Made by a program: the position numbers and the translations under genes. Below the pieces are notes generated by a model. The model searched no databases. It had not been told where the DNA came from and saw only the letters and a list, made by a program, of their open reading frames with translations. Shown here in pieces: positions 7,147 to 15,683 of a stretch of DNA of 64,000 nucleotides (position 1 is its first letter; every line of letters starts with the position of its first letter). Source of the stretch: Galactobacter caseinivorans (GTDB taxonomy: Bacteria > Actinomycetota > Actinomycetes > Actinomycetales > Micrococcaceae); the NCBI RefSeq assembly GCF_003640665.1, contig NZ_QQXL01000001.1, forward strand, positions 62,001-126,000, given 5' to 3'.

Positions 7147-8942
7147 TGACTGAGAAGAACACCCCCGAGAACAACGAGACGCCCGACGCCGCTGCTGGCG
7201 CCGGCTCCCCGACGCCCGACGCCGCTGCTCCCCGCGCGCAGCCGGGCAAGAAGGCTGCGAAGAAGTCTGGGAAGAAGGCTGGCCAGGCCGACGTCGAGCT
7301 GCCAGCTCTGGGCTTCTTTGGCATGCTCCGCTGGGCCTGGACGCAGCTCACCACCATGAAGACGGCGCTGTTTTTGCTGCTGCTCGTGGCCGTGGCGGCG
7401 GTGCCCGGGTCCCTCTTCCCGCAGCGTGAGGCGAGCCCGGAGAAGGTGGCCCAGTACCTGCGTGACAACGAATTCTGGGGGCCGGTGCTGGATAAGCTCC
7501 AGTTCTTTGAGGTCTTCTCCTCGGTGTGGTTCTCCGCGATCTACATCCTGCTTTTCATCTCCCTGGTGGGCTGCGTGCTCCCGCGCACCAAGCAGCACTT
7601 CCAGGCCTCGCGCCGCCCGCCTGCCCGCACCCCGGCCCGCTTCACGCGGCTGCCGGAATCCGGCGTGCTGGAGCTCCCTGCTGACGCCGAAGCGGGCCAG
7701 AACGATGAGGTGCTGCGCCGCGTTGCGAAGCTGCTCAAGCGCCGTCGCTACCGCGTGTCCGTGCGCCCAGCAGAGGGCAGGATGGGCGCCTCCGTTGCCG
7801 CCGAGCGCGGCTACCTGCGCGAGTGGGGAAACCTGGTCTTTCACTACTCGCTCGTGGGCGTGCTGGTGTCCGTGGCCGTCGGAGGGCTCTTTGGCTTCAC
7901 CGGGCAGCGCTACCTGGTGGAGGGGCAGGGCTTCACGAACACGCTCATCGCCTACGACCAGTTCAACCCCGGGCACCGCTTTGACGCCGAGTCGCTCTCT
8001 CCGTTCACGGTGAAACTGGATGACTTCCACGTGACCTTCAACCGGCAAGAGCGCACGGACGGCAAATACGGAACCCCGGTGGGCTTTGACGCCAAGGTGC
8101 AGGTCAAGGACTCAGCGACGTCCGAGTGGAAGGCAGAGGACCTGCAGGTGAACCACCCGCTGCGCGTCAACGGCACCGATCTGTACCTGGTGGGCAACGG
8201 CTATGCGCCGGTCATCACCGTCAAGGACGGCAAGGGCGACGTGGTGTTCTCCGAGCCCGTGGTGACGGTGGCGCAGGATGGCATGTATAACTCGCTGCTG
8301 GTGCTCAAGATCCCTGACTCCAACCCGGATCAGCTGGCCTTCCAAGGCTTCTTCCTGCCCACCACCACCATCAACGCCAACGGCGCGGCCACCTCGAGCG
8401 ACCCGGACGCGCTGCTGCCCTCGCTGTACCTGAACTCCTTCTACGGTGACCTGGGGCTTGACTCCGGCAAGCCGCAGAACGTCTTCTCGCTGGACACGGA
8501 CAAGCTGAACAAGCTCAACGATCGCAAGCTGGACGCTGGCGGCATTGTGCTTGGCCGCGAGCCGGGGGAGAACGTCTACACCCTGCCGGAGGGTAAGGGC
8601 ACCATCTCCTTTGACGGTGTGAAGCGCTACATCGGCCTGCAGGTGCGCCACGACCCGGGCAAGGCCTGGGTGGGCGGATTTGCCGCGCTGGCCACCGTTG
8701 GCCTGGCCATCTCCCTGTTCATTCCGCGCCGCCGCGTGTGGGTCAAGCTCAGCGACGGGCCAGCCGGTGAGAACCCGGGCACGCGTAGTATTGAGTACGG
8801 CCTGCTGGCGCGCGGAGAGGACCCCCGCCTCACGGCGGAGGCCAAGGCTCTGCGAGAACAACTCATGAAGGAATTCCCTGGGTTGACCCCGGTGGAGATC
8901 ACCTCAGCTGACAACGGGGCAGTGCGCACTCTGCGCGACTGA
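7146..8942 (+). CDS. resB: Cytochrome c biogenesis protein ResB (Ccs1)
   Basis: 598 residues. A charged Ala/Lys/Pro-rich cytoplasmic head (about residues 1-50) precedes the first membrane segment (TALFLLLLVAVAAVPGSLFPQ); others follow near VWFSAIYILLFISLVGCVLP and VFHYSLVGVLVSVAVGGLFG. A large extracytoplasmic domain comes next, then a final helix (WVGGFAALATVGLAISLFIP). This is the standard ResB topology. With CcsA/CcsB it forms the system II haem lyase that exports haem and attaches it to CxxCH motifs. Its partner gene starts 37 bp downstream. Confidence 0.95.
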   Translation: MTEKNTPENNETPDAAAGAGSPTPDAAAPRAQPGKKAAKKSGKKAGQADVELPALGFFGMLRWAWTQLTTMKTALFLLLLVAVAAVPGSLFPQREASPEKVAQYLRDNEFWGPVLDKLQFFEVFSSVWFSAIYILLFISLVGCVLPRTKQHFQASRRPPARTPARFTRLPESGVLELPADAEAGQNDEVLRRVAKLLKRRRYRVSVRPAEGRMGASVAAERGYLREWGNLVFHYSLVGVLVSVAVGGLFGFTGQRYLVEGQGFTNTLIAYDQFNPGHRFDAESLSPFTVKLDDFHVTFNRQERTDGKYGTPVGFDAKVQVKDSATSEWKAEDLQVNHPLRVNGTDLYLVGNGYAPVITVKDGKGDVVFSEPVVTVAQDGMYNSLLVLKIPDSNPDQLAFQGFFLPTTTINANGAATSSDPDALLPSLYLNSFYGDLGLDSGKPQNVFSLDTDKLNKLNDRKLDAGGIVLGREPGENVYTLPEGKGTISFDGVKRYIGLQVRHDPGKAWVGGFAALATVGLAISLFIPRRRVWVKLSDGPAGENPGTRSIEYGLLARGEDPRLTAEAKALREQLMKEFPGLTPVEITSADNGAVRTLRD

Positions 8943-8979
8943 CCCCACCACGCAAGAAGAGATACCGAGGACGCTGACG

Positions 8980-10143
8980 ATGGGCATTTCCCCCATGATC
9001 GGGAGCACCGAGATTGACCTCGCTTTGGGGACCAACTCGGAACTGGCCATGCTGCTGGCCGCGATGGCCTACGCCGTGGCGCTGGTCGTGTTCACCCTGG
9101 ACCTGGTGCGCTCCTCGCGCACCGTCCAGGAGTTGGAACAGTCCCTGCTGGCGCAGGAGGACAAGGAACTCGTGGGCGTGGGCGGCGCGGTCCGCGTCTC
9201 CAAGGGCGCGCGCTCCGCAACGGCACGCGGCGGCGCCGCCGCTCAGAGCGGCACCGCTGGGACTGGAGGCACCGGAGCGGGCGACGACGCGTCGTCGGGC
9301 ACTGCGCCCCGGGTGCGCCACGGCAACGCCGAAGTTGACGGCCAACTCGTGGACGATTCCATGGATTACACCCGCGGCGCCCCGCGCCGTGGCCTGGCCC
9401 GCGTGGCCATCTCCCTGATGGCGCTGGCCGCGGTGATCCACCTGGCCGCCGTTATCATGCGCTCCATCGCCGCCGGCCGCGTGCCGTGGGGCAACATGTA
9501 CGAGTTCCTCACGACCGGCGCGCTGATTGTCGCCGTGGTGTTCCTGGTGGCGCTGATCTTCAAGGACATCCGCTTCATGGGTGTGTTTGTGTCCGCGCTC
9601 GTGGTGGTCATGATGTGCGCCGCGACCATGGGCTTCCCGACCCCCGTGCAGCCGCTGCAGCCCGCGCTGCAGTCGCCGTGGCTCATCATCCACGTCTCCA
9701 TCGCCGTGCTGTCCTCTGCGCTCTTCACCCTGACCTTCGCCATGGCCGTGCTGCAGCTCATCCAGAGCTACCGCCAGAAGGCGCTCATCCAGGGCAAGCC
9801 GGACCGGCTTCCGCTGATGCGCCTGGTGCCGTCGGCGACCTCGCTGGAGAACGTGGCCTACCGCATCAACGCCCTGGCCTTCGTGGGCTGGAGCATCACG
9901 CTCATCCTCGGCGCCGTCTGGGCAGAGGCCGCGTGGGGCCGTTACTGGGGCTGGGACGTCAAGGAGGTCTGGACGTTCATCATCTGGGTCATCTACGCCG
10001 GCTACCTGCACGCGCGTGCCACCCGCGGCTGGACCGGAAACCGCTCGGCCTGGTTGAGCATCGTGGGCTACGCCTGCGTGGTGTTTAACTTCACCGCCGT
10101 CAACATCATCTTCCCCGGCCTGCACTCCTACGCGGGCACCTAA
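8980..10143 (+). CDS. ccsB: Cytochrome c haem lyase subunit CcsB (CcsA family)
   Basis: 387 residues from ATG 8980. An N-terminal helix is followed by a low-complexity Ala/Gly/Thr linker (about residues 70-130) and then the CcsA core with the tryptophan-rich haem-handling motif WGRYWGWDVKEVW at roughly 318-332. Conserved histidines sit in adjacent loops (for example near IIHVSIAVLSS and FPGLHSYAGT). With ResB it exports and ligates haem. It is the last gene of the operon and is followed by two hairpins, the second a clear terminator. Confidence 0.94.
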   Translation: MGISPMIGSTEIDLALGTNSELAMLLAAMAYAVALVVFTLDLVRSSRTVQELEQSLLAQEDKELVGVGGAVRVSKGARSATARGGAAAQSGTAGTGGTGAGDDASSGTAPRVRHGNAEVDGQLVDDSMDYTRGAPRRGLARVAISLMALAAVIHLAAVIMRSIAAGRVPWGNMYEFLTTGALIVAVVFLVALIFKDIRFMGVFVSALVVVMMCAATMGFPTPVQPLQPALQSPWLIIHVSIAVLSSALFTLTFAMAVLQLIQSYRQKALIQGKPDRLPLMRLVPSATSLENVAYRINALAFVGWSITLILGAVWAEAAWGRYWGWDVKEVWTFIIWVIYAGYLHARATRGWTGNRSAWLSIVGYACVVFNFTAVNIIFPGLHSYAGT

Positions 10144-10242
10144 ACCGCAGGCGCCTCATCGGCGAGAGCCTGAGGCGCAGGCACGGATGACGCAGCGCTG
10201 GTGGCCCGGCGCTGGTGGCCTGGCGCTGGCGGCTCGGCACTG

Positions 10243-10275
10243 AAGGCCCGGAACCCTTGAGGTTCCGGGCCTTTT
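10243..10275 (+). terminator. Terminator of the cytochrome c biogenesis operon
   Basis: Perfect 13-bp inverted repeat (10243-10255 AAGGCCCGGAACC and 10261-10273) with a five-base loop, followed by a short T-run (CCTTTT). A weaker 8-bp hairpin (GCGCCTCA / TGAGGCGC, 10151-10178) lies just after the ccsB stop. Between them are short degenerate repeats of GGCGCTGGTGGCC. No gene is seen in 10144-10409. Confidence 0.85.
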
Positions 10276-10409
10276 GCTGTGCCAGCCGTTCCCTCCCGGA
10301 CTGCGCTGCTGGTAGGAGCGCCCGTCAGACCGGGGGTGGATAAACGCAGTCCACGGTGGGGCCCAGGACCCGACGCGGCGCCCACCGGCCCCGTCATAAC
10401 GTAGAGGCT

Positions 10410-10937
10410 ATGAAGACAACAATGAAGCGACTCTCCCTCCTCGGCGCTACCGCACTGGTGGCGTCCATCTCCCTGACCGGCTGCGGCATGGGCGGGGATT
10501 CCATGGACAAGAGTGAAGAGAAGAAGGCATCCACTGGTAGCGAGGCCAGGTCCTCCGGCCTGGCACCGACCTGGATCCCGGCCGAGGCCAAGGACGTGAA
10601 GGTCCAGCAGCGCACCACCGGCAGCGAGCGCCTGCTCACGGCGGAGTTCCAGGGGAAGCTCCCTACGCAGTGCACCACGATCAAGGCAAAGGGCGCGCCG
10701 ACTGAGGCTGAGCTCAAGGCCGCCTACGCCCTGGACACCAAGACCAAGGGCTCGCCCGTCGCCGATTTCACCACCTCGCCGCTGCTCTCCGCCGGCTGGT
10801 GGCCGCAGGATCAGCAGAAGGAGACCACGGCCCTGTGCGGTCGTTGGTGGGTCTCGATCAAGGACGGACACGTGTACGGCTTTGCGGCCGAGACGAAGAA
10901 GGCGGCGGACATGATCACCAAGGAACGCAACAAGTAG
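10410..10937 (+). CDS. Putative lipoprotein of unknown function
   Basis: 175 residues from ATG 10410. The N-terminus is a lipoprotein signal (MKTTMKRLSLLGATALV, then lipobox SLTGC with Cys25). A charged Ser/Glu/Lys linker leads into a small domain beginning GLAPTWIPAEAKDVKVQQRTTG and containing two further cysteines (LPTQC, TALCGRWW) that could form a disulfide outside the cell. It resembles small Trp-rich actinobacterial lipoproteins with no assigned role. Stands alone between the ccsB terminator and a convergent gene. Confidence 0.75.
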   Translation: MKTTMKRLSLLGATALVASISLTGCGMGGDSMDKSEEKKASTGSEARSSGLAPTWIPAEAKDVKVQQRTTGSERLLTAEFQGKLPTQCTTIKAKGAPTEAELKAAYALDTKTKGSPVADFTTSPLLSAGWWPQDQQKETTALCGRWWVSIKDGHVYGFAAETKKAADMITKERNK

Positions 10938-11098
10938 TCCGCAGCCGGCAGGAGCTGACAGACGCGCAGCGCCCCGCCCCCGCTTCAAGGATTCTCTGCA
11001 TCAGAGACTCCCTGAACCACGGGGAGGGGCGCTGGATGGTGCGTGGGCGTGGGACCGGGGCTGAGCCCGAGGTTGAGCCCGGAGTCGGGCCTGACCTG

Positions 11099-11698
11099 TC
11101 AGTCGTTGGCCGGCGAAGTGGGGCCGGGGCGCGGATCCGTCGACGGACCGCCGCTGGGGTCCTCAAGATCCTCGCGGTCCCCGTGCTCTGGCTCGTGGCC
11201 GGGGGCGGTGTCGGCATCGGGGTGGTGTGCCTTGCCATCCGGAGTAGCAGGGTTCTGATCTGTGGAGGCTTGCTTGGGGGCGGCCTCCCCGGTGGGACCC
11301 GGCTTGTGCCCCGTGGAACCTGGCTTGATCCCGCTGGTGCCTGACGTTTGTCCGGTGACATCGCGCTCGTGACGCTTGAGTTCGGCCTCGCGCTCGGAAA
11401 GACGCGCCTCGCGCTCCTTTTGGCGGCGCTGGGTCTCGAGGCGGCGCAGGAACTCCGGATCATCGTCCGGGCCAAGGCCTCGCTGCACGGGACGTAGCGG
11501 GCTTGCGCGGCGCTCAACGCGGGGAGCGCCGAGCCAGAACCAGAGCCCGGCACCGATCACCGGAAGCAGAATAATCGCCAGAATCCACACGCCCTTGGGC
11601 AGGGAACGCACCTTGGAGGCCGGGGCGAAGATGGCGTGGAACAGCGCATAGAGCACCACGGCCACCGCCGCCAGAACACCCACCATGAGCCATCGCAT
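11099..11698 (-). CDS. PLDc_N-domain small membrane protein
   Basis: 199 residues. Two N-terminal membrane segments (LMVGVLAAVAVVLYALFHAI and GVWILAIILLPVIGAGLWFWLG) make up a phospholipase-D-like N-terminal (PLDc_N) domain without the catalytic HKD domain. A charged coiled-coil-like stretch follows (FLRRLETQRRQKEREARLSEREAELKR; about residues 83-112), then a long Gly/Pro/Asp/Thr-rich tail. PLDc_N-only proteins are common in actinobacteria near menaquinone and cytochrome c genes. Function unknown. Divergent from the DUF4229 gene with a 101-bp shared upstream region. Confidence 0.8.
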   Translation of the reverse strand: MRWLMVGVLAAVAVVLYALFHAIFAPASKVRSLPKGVWILAIILLPVIGAGLWFWLGAPRVERRASPLRPVQRGLGPDDDPEFLRRLETQRRQKEREARLSEREAELKRHERDVTGQTSGTSGIKPGSTGHKPGPTGEAAPKQASTDQNPATPDGKAHHPDADTAPGHEPEHGDREDLEDPSGGPSTDPRPGPTSPAND

Positions 11699-11799
11699 GG
11701 AGCCAGTCTAGACAAGTTCTTGCGGATGCGGCGCCGCGGGGATCGCCAGTCCGCCGAGGGCTGATCGGTTGTGCCCCGCGTGACGCCTAGAATGGTGGG

Positions 11800-12162
11800 G
11801 TGAAGGTCTTTCTGTACACCCTGCTGCGCACCGTCATCTTTGTGGGGGTTGCCCTGCTCGTCTACTTCATTTTCGGATGGGGAAGCTGGGGCCTCATGGG
11901 CAGCATCCTGTCCGTGGTGGTGGGGGCCGTGGTGGCCTTCGCGGTGGGCTACCTCTTCTTTGACCGGCAGCGCCGCGCCGCCGCTCGGCAGTTGGCGGAT
12001 GCCATGGAACGCCGCAAGGCGGAGCGGCCCGTTGGCCCCACCCAGGCGGAGAAGGATGCTGGCGTGGAGGATTCCTACCAGGACACCCTGCGCCGCGAGG
12101 CGGGCCTGACGAGCGATGCCCGTGCGCCACGCTCCGTGGACCCGGCCGACGACGAGCGCTGA
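11800..12162 (+). CDS. DUF4229 small membrane protein
   Basis: 120 residues from GTG 11800. Two membrane helices (LLRTVIFVGVALLVYFIFGW and GSILSVVVGAVVAFAVGYLFF) are followed by a basic then acidic cytoplasmic tail (DRQRRAAARQLADAMERRKAER, then AEKDAGVEDSYQDTLRREAGL). This is the DUF4229 family, found next to menA in many Micrococcales. Function unknown; its association with quinone genes suggests a membrane role in respiration (inference). Confidence 0.85.
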   Translation: MKVFLYTLLRTVIFVGVALLVYFIFGWGSWGLMGSILSVVVGAVVAFAVGYLFFDRQRRAAARQLADAMERRKAERPVGPTQAEKDAGVEDSYQDTLRREAGLTSDARAPRSVDPADDER

Positions 12163-12241
12163 CTGCGCACGCCGAGAACGGACTCGCCTCCCGCGCCCGA
12201 CCGGCCCATCCCCGGCGGCAAGCGACACTCCTCACGTCAAC

Positions 12242-12297
12242 GACACCTCATACGACAAACGCCGCCTTGCAAGGCGGCGTTTGTCGTATGAGGTGTC
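12242..12297. terminator. 56-bp perfect palindrome between DUF4229 and menA (bidirectional terminator)
   Basis: Positions 12242-12297 read identically on both strands; the centre is TTGCAA at 12267-12272. The RNA would fold into a hairpin with up to 27 bp of stem. AAAC/GTTT blocks lie inside the arms rather than at the base, so there is no classical T-tract. The position between convergent genes supports a two-way terminator. Confidence 0.8.
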
Positions 12298-12372
12298 ACG
12301 CGGCTGAGGGGCCTGGCCCGCGACGTCACCCGCGACGTCACCCGCGGCCGTGCCCTGCCCGGGCAACCGAGC

Positions 12373-13260
12373 CTATGCCAACAGGAAGGGCAGCGCCGAG
12401 GCGACGGAGAAGAGCGCCGCGAAGACGATCGCGATGATGCCCGTTTGCTTCAGGACGGGGATCAGCTCGCCGGCGTGCTGCGCGGTCATGACGCGGCGGA
12501 CAGGGGCGACGCTGAGCGCGAGGACCACCAGGGTCAGCAGTAGCCACGGATTGCTGGGTGCGGCGAGGACAGGCAGCACGGCGGCGACGCCAAGCATGAA
12601 CGCGTAAGAGACACGGGCGGCGTGCTCGCCCAGGCGCACGGCCAGGGTGTTTTTGCCGACCTCGCGGTCCGTGGGGATGTCGCGGATGTTGTTGGCCATC
12701 AGCAGGGCCATGGCAATCAGGCCCGTGGAGACGGCGCCGAGCCAGGCCGTGAGTGGCAGCTGGTGCACCTGCGTCAGCGTGGTGCCAAGGGTAGCGACGA
12801 GGCCAAAGAACAGGAAGACGAAGACCTCGCCCAGGCCAAGGTAGCCGTAGGGGTGCTTGCCGCCCGTGTAGCCCCAGGCGGCGAAGATGGCGGCGACGCC
12901 CACCAGCAGCAGCGGCCACACGCCGGAGCCAAAGATCAGCAGCAGGCCGACCAGCGCGGCCAGCCCAAAGCAGATGAACGAGGCGGCCTTGACGTGGGAG
13001 GGCTTGGCCAGGCGGGAACCGGTCAGGCGCAGCGGGCCCACGCGGTCATCGTCCGTGCCCCGCACGCCGTCGGAGTAGTCGTTGGCGTAGTTCACGCCGA
13101 TCTGCAGCAGCAAGGAGACCAGCAGCGCCAGGATCGCGAGCACCCAGTGAAAGGCGCCGGTGAGGCCAAAGGCGGCCGCGGTGCCGACGGCAACCGGGGC
13201 GATCGCCATGGGGAGGGTGCGCAGACGCGCTCCGGCGATCCATTGGGCTGGGGTGGCCAC
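12373..13260 (-). CDS. menA: 1,4-dihydroxy-2-naphthoate polyprenyltransferase MenA
   Basis: 295 residues from GTG 13260, chosen because GGAAGGA lies seven bases upstream; the in-frame ATG at 13299 has no RBS. UbiA-superfamily features: first Asp-rich motif NYANDYSDGVRGTDD and second motif NNIRDIPTDREVGKNTLAVR, plus eight or nine membrane helices. MenA prenylates DHNA to give demethylmenaquinone. Last gene of a menB-menE-menA operon, 83 bp after menE. Confidence 0.95.
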   Translation of the reverse strand: MATPAQWIAGARLRTLPMAIAPVAVGTAAAFGLTGAFHWVLAILALLVSLLLQIGVNYANDYSDGVRGTDDDRVGPLRLTGSRLAKPSHVKAASFICFGLAALVGLLLIFGSGVWPLLLVGVAAIFAAWGYTGGKHPYGYLGLGEVFVFLFFGLVATLGTTLTQVHQLPLTAWLGAVSTGLIAMALLMANNIRDIPTDREVGKNTLAVRLGEHAARVSYAFMLGVAAVLPVLAAPSNPWLLLTLVVLALSVAPVRRVMTAQHAGELIPVLKQTGIIAIVFAALFSVASALPFLLA

Positions 13261-13343
13261 GGTAAAGTCCTTCCGAGTCTTGAATGAATGACCCTCCATT
13301 GTCTCCCCAGCGGCGGGTTGGGCCGAATCGGGTGGCGGGAGTC

Positions 13344-14618
13344 TCAGTCCTGGCTGGTTTCTTGGCCTACCGGGACCTCTCCGGCCGCCGACCGGAGCCG
13401 GTTGATGATGCGCACGCGGTCCGGTTTGCCGTTGCTCAGCCGGGGCAGCTCAGACTCCGTGGAGAAGATCGTGGGAACGGCCGCGCGGCCCAATTGGGTC
13501 AGGACCGCGGCGCGGATGTCCCTGACGAGTTCGGCGTCGGCGTCGGGACCCAGATCGGGGCCGGGGCCGGTGGAACGCAACTCCGGGCGCACCACCAGTG
13601 CCACTGCCACCGTTTCCACCCAGTCCCGATGCGCAACGCCCGCCACAAACGCCTCCTGGACGCCGTCCACGGACTCGATCACGCGTTGCACCTCCTGAGC
13701 GGACACCTTCACCCCGCCGGTATTGATCACGTCATCGGTGCGGCCGCTCACGCTCACGGTGCCATCCTCGGACACCTGCCCCAGGTCGTCGGTGATGTAC
13801 CAGCGCACGGCGTCCGCGTCGGTGACGAAGTGCTCCGCGGTGCGCTCCGGGTCGCCAAGATAACCGGCGGCCACCATGGGCCCGCCCAGCCGAAGCCGCC
13901 CGTCGACCGAGCGCACGCTCACGCCCGGCAACGCCGCGCCGTCGTAGACGCAGCCGCCGCAGGTCTCCGCGGACCCATAGGTCAGCACCACCGCGAGCCC
14001 GGCCTCGCGGGCCGCGGCGCGCGTGGCGTCCGGGGCGCGGCCGCCGCCCACCAGGATGGCCGAGTACTCCAGCAGCGCTGACCGCACGGCCGGGTCCGGG
14101 TCCTGCACCAAACGGGTCAGTTGGGTGGGAACCAGGGAGGTATAGAGGCGTTCAGAGGGCCCGACGGCGTGGCGTAGCGACTCGGTGGCAGCGGCAAAGT
14201 CGGCGGGGGCAAAGTGCCGGGTGAGGTCCAAGGTTGCGAGGCGGGTCCCCCCGAGCAGCGCCCGGGAGACAACGGCGAGGCCGGCCACGTAGTGCAGCGG
14301 CAGGGCAAGCAACCAGTGTCCATCGCCGCCAAGGTATGTACGGGTTGCGGCGGCGCTGGCAGCGAGCGAGGCCGCCGGGAGGGCGGTGCGCTTGGGGGTG
14401 CCGGTGGAGCCGGAGGTACGGACGACGGCGGCGGTCCCGTGCCCCGCGCCCGTCGGTGTGGTCACCGTGAAGGTGCCCGGCTCGGCACCCTCCAGCACCT
14501 CCACGGCGGGGCCGGACCCGGCCTGCGCCGCGCCCAGCCGGGACGCGAGTGAGGCGACGCTCGCCGCGAAGGCGGCGGAGGCGTCGTCGGGCAGGTGGAG
14601 CAGGTCTCCCGGAAGCAT
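13344..14618 (-). CDS. menE: o-Succinylbenzoate-CoA ligase MenE
   Basis: 424 residues from ATG 14618. ANL superfamily acyl-CoA synthetase: P-loop TSGSTGTPK at residues 68-76, A5-type motif LTYGSAETCGG, hinge region SGRTDDVINTGGVKVSAQEV and catalytic C-terminal Lys in LSNGKPDRVRI. It is shorter at the N-terminus than typical ANL enzymes, as is usual for actinobacterial MenE. It activates 2-succinylbenzoate for ring closure by MenB, whose gene ends 20 bp upstream. Confidence 0.92.
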   Translation of the reverse strand: MLPGDLLHLPDDASAAFAASVASLASRLGAAQAGSGPAVEVLEGAEPGTFTVTTPTGAGHGTAAVVRTSGSTGTPKRTALPAASLAASAAATRTYLGGDGHWLLALPLHYVAGLAVVSRALLGGTRLATLDLTRHFAPADFAAATESLRHAVGPSERLYTSLVPTQLTRLVQDPDPAVRSALLEYSAILVGGGRAPDATRAAAREAGLAVVLTYGSAETCGGCVYDGAALPGVSVRSVDGRLRLGGPMVAAGYLGDPERTAEHFVTDADAVRWYITDDLGQVSEDGTVSVSGRTDDVINTGGVKVSAQEVQRVIESVDGVQEAFVAGVAHRDWVETVAVALVVRPELRSTGPGPDLGPDADAELVRDIRAAVLTQLGRAAVPTIFSTESELPRLSNGKPDRVRIINRLRSAAGEVPVGQETSQD

Positions 14619-14638
14619 GGCTGCGTTCGGAACCGGGC

Positions 14639-15589
14639 TCAGAAGTAGTGCGGGAAGGCCGACCAGTCGGCGTCGCGCTTGCCGAGGAAGGCGTCGCGGC
14701 CCTCCACGGCCTCATCCGTCATGTAGGCCAGGCGGGTGGCCTCGCCGGCAAAGACCTGCTGGCCGGCCAGGCCGTCATCCGCGGCATTGAAGGCAAACTT
14801 CAGCATGCGCATGGCCTGTGGGGACTGGCGGGCGATGTCCGCCGCGTACTCCAGGGCCACGTCCTCCAGGCGCTCGTGGTCAACGGCCTCGTTGACGGCG
14901 CCCATGCGAACCATGTCTTCGGCGGAATATTCGCGGGCGAGGAAGAAGATCTCCCGTGCGGCCTTCTGACCCACCTGGCGGGCCAAGAGGGCGGAGCCGT
15001 AGCCGGCATCGAAAGAGCCCACGGTGGCGTCCGTCTGCTTGAACTTGCCGTGCTGGCGGGAGGCGATGCTCAGGTCAGCGACGACATGCAGGGAGTGCCC
15101 GCCGCCGGCGGCCCAGCCGTTGACGACGGCGATGACCACCTTGGGCATGGTGCGGATGAGGCGCTGCACCTCAAGGATGTGGAGGCGGCCGGCGCGGGCG
15201 GGGTCGATGGTCTCCGAGGTGGTGCCCTCGGCGTAGCGGTACCCGTCGCGCCCGCGGATGCGCTGGTCCCCGCCGGAGCAGAAGGAGAAGCCGCCGTCCT
15301 TGGGGGAGGGGCCGTTGCCGGTGAGCAGGACCGTGCCGACGTCCGGGGTCATGCGCGCGTGATCCAGGGCCCGGTAGAGCTCATCCACCGTGCCGGGGCG
15401 GAAGGCGTTGCGCACCTCCGGGCGGTCGAAGGCGATGCGGACCGTGGGCAGGTCGCGGACGAGGGCCCCGTCCTCGCTGCGCTCCACCTGGCGGTGGTAG
15501 GTGATGTCTTCAAAGTCGAAGCCGTTGACGACGCGCCAGCGGGTGGGGTCGAAGGTATCGGAGACGCGGGACGGAAGGGAGGTGCTCAC
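14639..15589 (-). CDS. menB: 1,4-dihydroxy-2-naphthoyl-CoA synthase MenB
   Basis: 316 residues from GTG 15589. Crotonase fold with MenB-specific landmarks: FCSGGDQRIRGRDGYRYA (oxyanion loop), VNGWAAGGGHSLHVVADLSIAS, the Asp/Tyr segment TDATVGSFDAGYGSALLARQ and the family C-terminus FPHYF. It closes the naphthoate ring of menaquinone. First gene of the minus-strand men operon; later-pathway genes are here and the early genes (menFDHC) are not in the window. Confidence 0.95.
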   Translation of the reverse strand: MSTSLPSRVSDTFDPTRWRVVNGFDFEDITYHRQVERSEDGALVRDLPTVRIAFDRPEVRNAFRPGTVDELYRALDHARMTPDVGTVLLTGNGPSPKDGGFSFCSGGDQRIRGRDGYRYAEGTTSETIDPARAGRLHILEVQRLIRTMPKVVIAVVNGWAAGGGHSLHVVADLSIASRQHGKFKQTDATVGSFDAGYGSALLARQVGQKAAREIFFLAREYSAEDMVRMGAVNEAVDHERLEDVALEYAADIARQSPQAMRMLKFAFNAADDGLAGQQVFAGEATRLAYMTDEAVEGRDAFLGKRDADWSAFPHYF

Positions 15590-15630
15590 GAGGGATGAGT
15601 CTAGTCGGTAGGGGTTGGTCGAGCGGGGGG

Positions 15631-15683
15631 GCGGCTCAGGAAACCACCGGCTCAGGAAACCAGCGCCTCAGGAAACCAGCGCC
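15631..15683. repeat. Short tandem duplication of the 3' end of the YhhN gene
   Basis: Three imperfect 16-17-bp units containing CTCAGGAAACCA follow one another (about 15633, 15649, 15666). On the minus strand each unit reads GCTGGTTTCCTGAG, so the last coding triplets and stop codon of the YhhN gene are repeated twice downstream of the real stop at 15668. Confidence 0.7.

Noticed and set aside
10967-11034. Long-range GC inverted repeat downstream of the lipoprotein gene
   Set aside because: Arms CAGCGCCCC/GGGGCGCTG are separated by about 50 bases with an internal mismatch; too loose to call a terminator with confidence.
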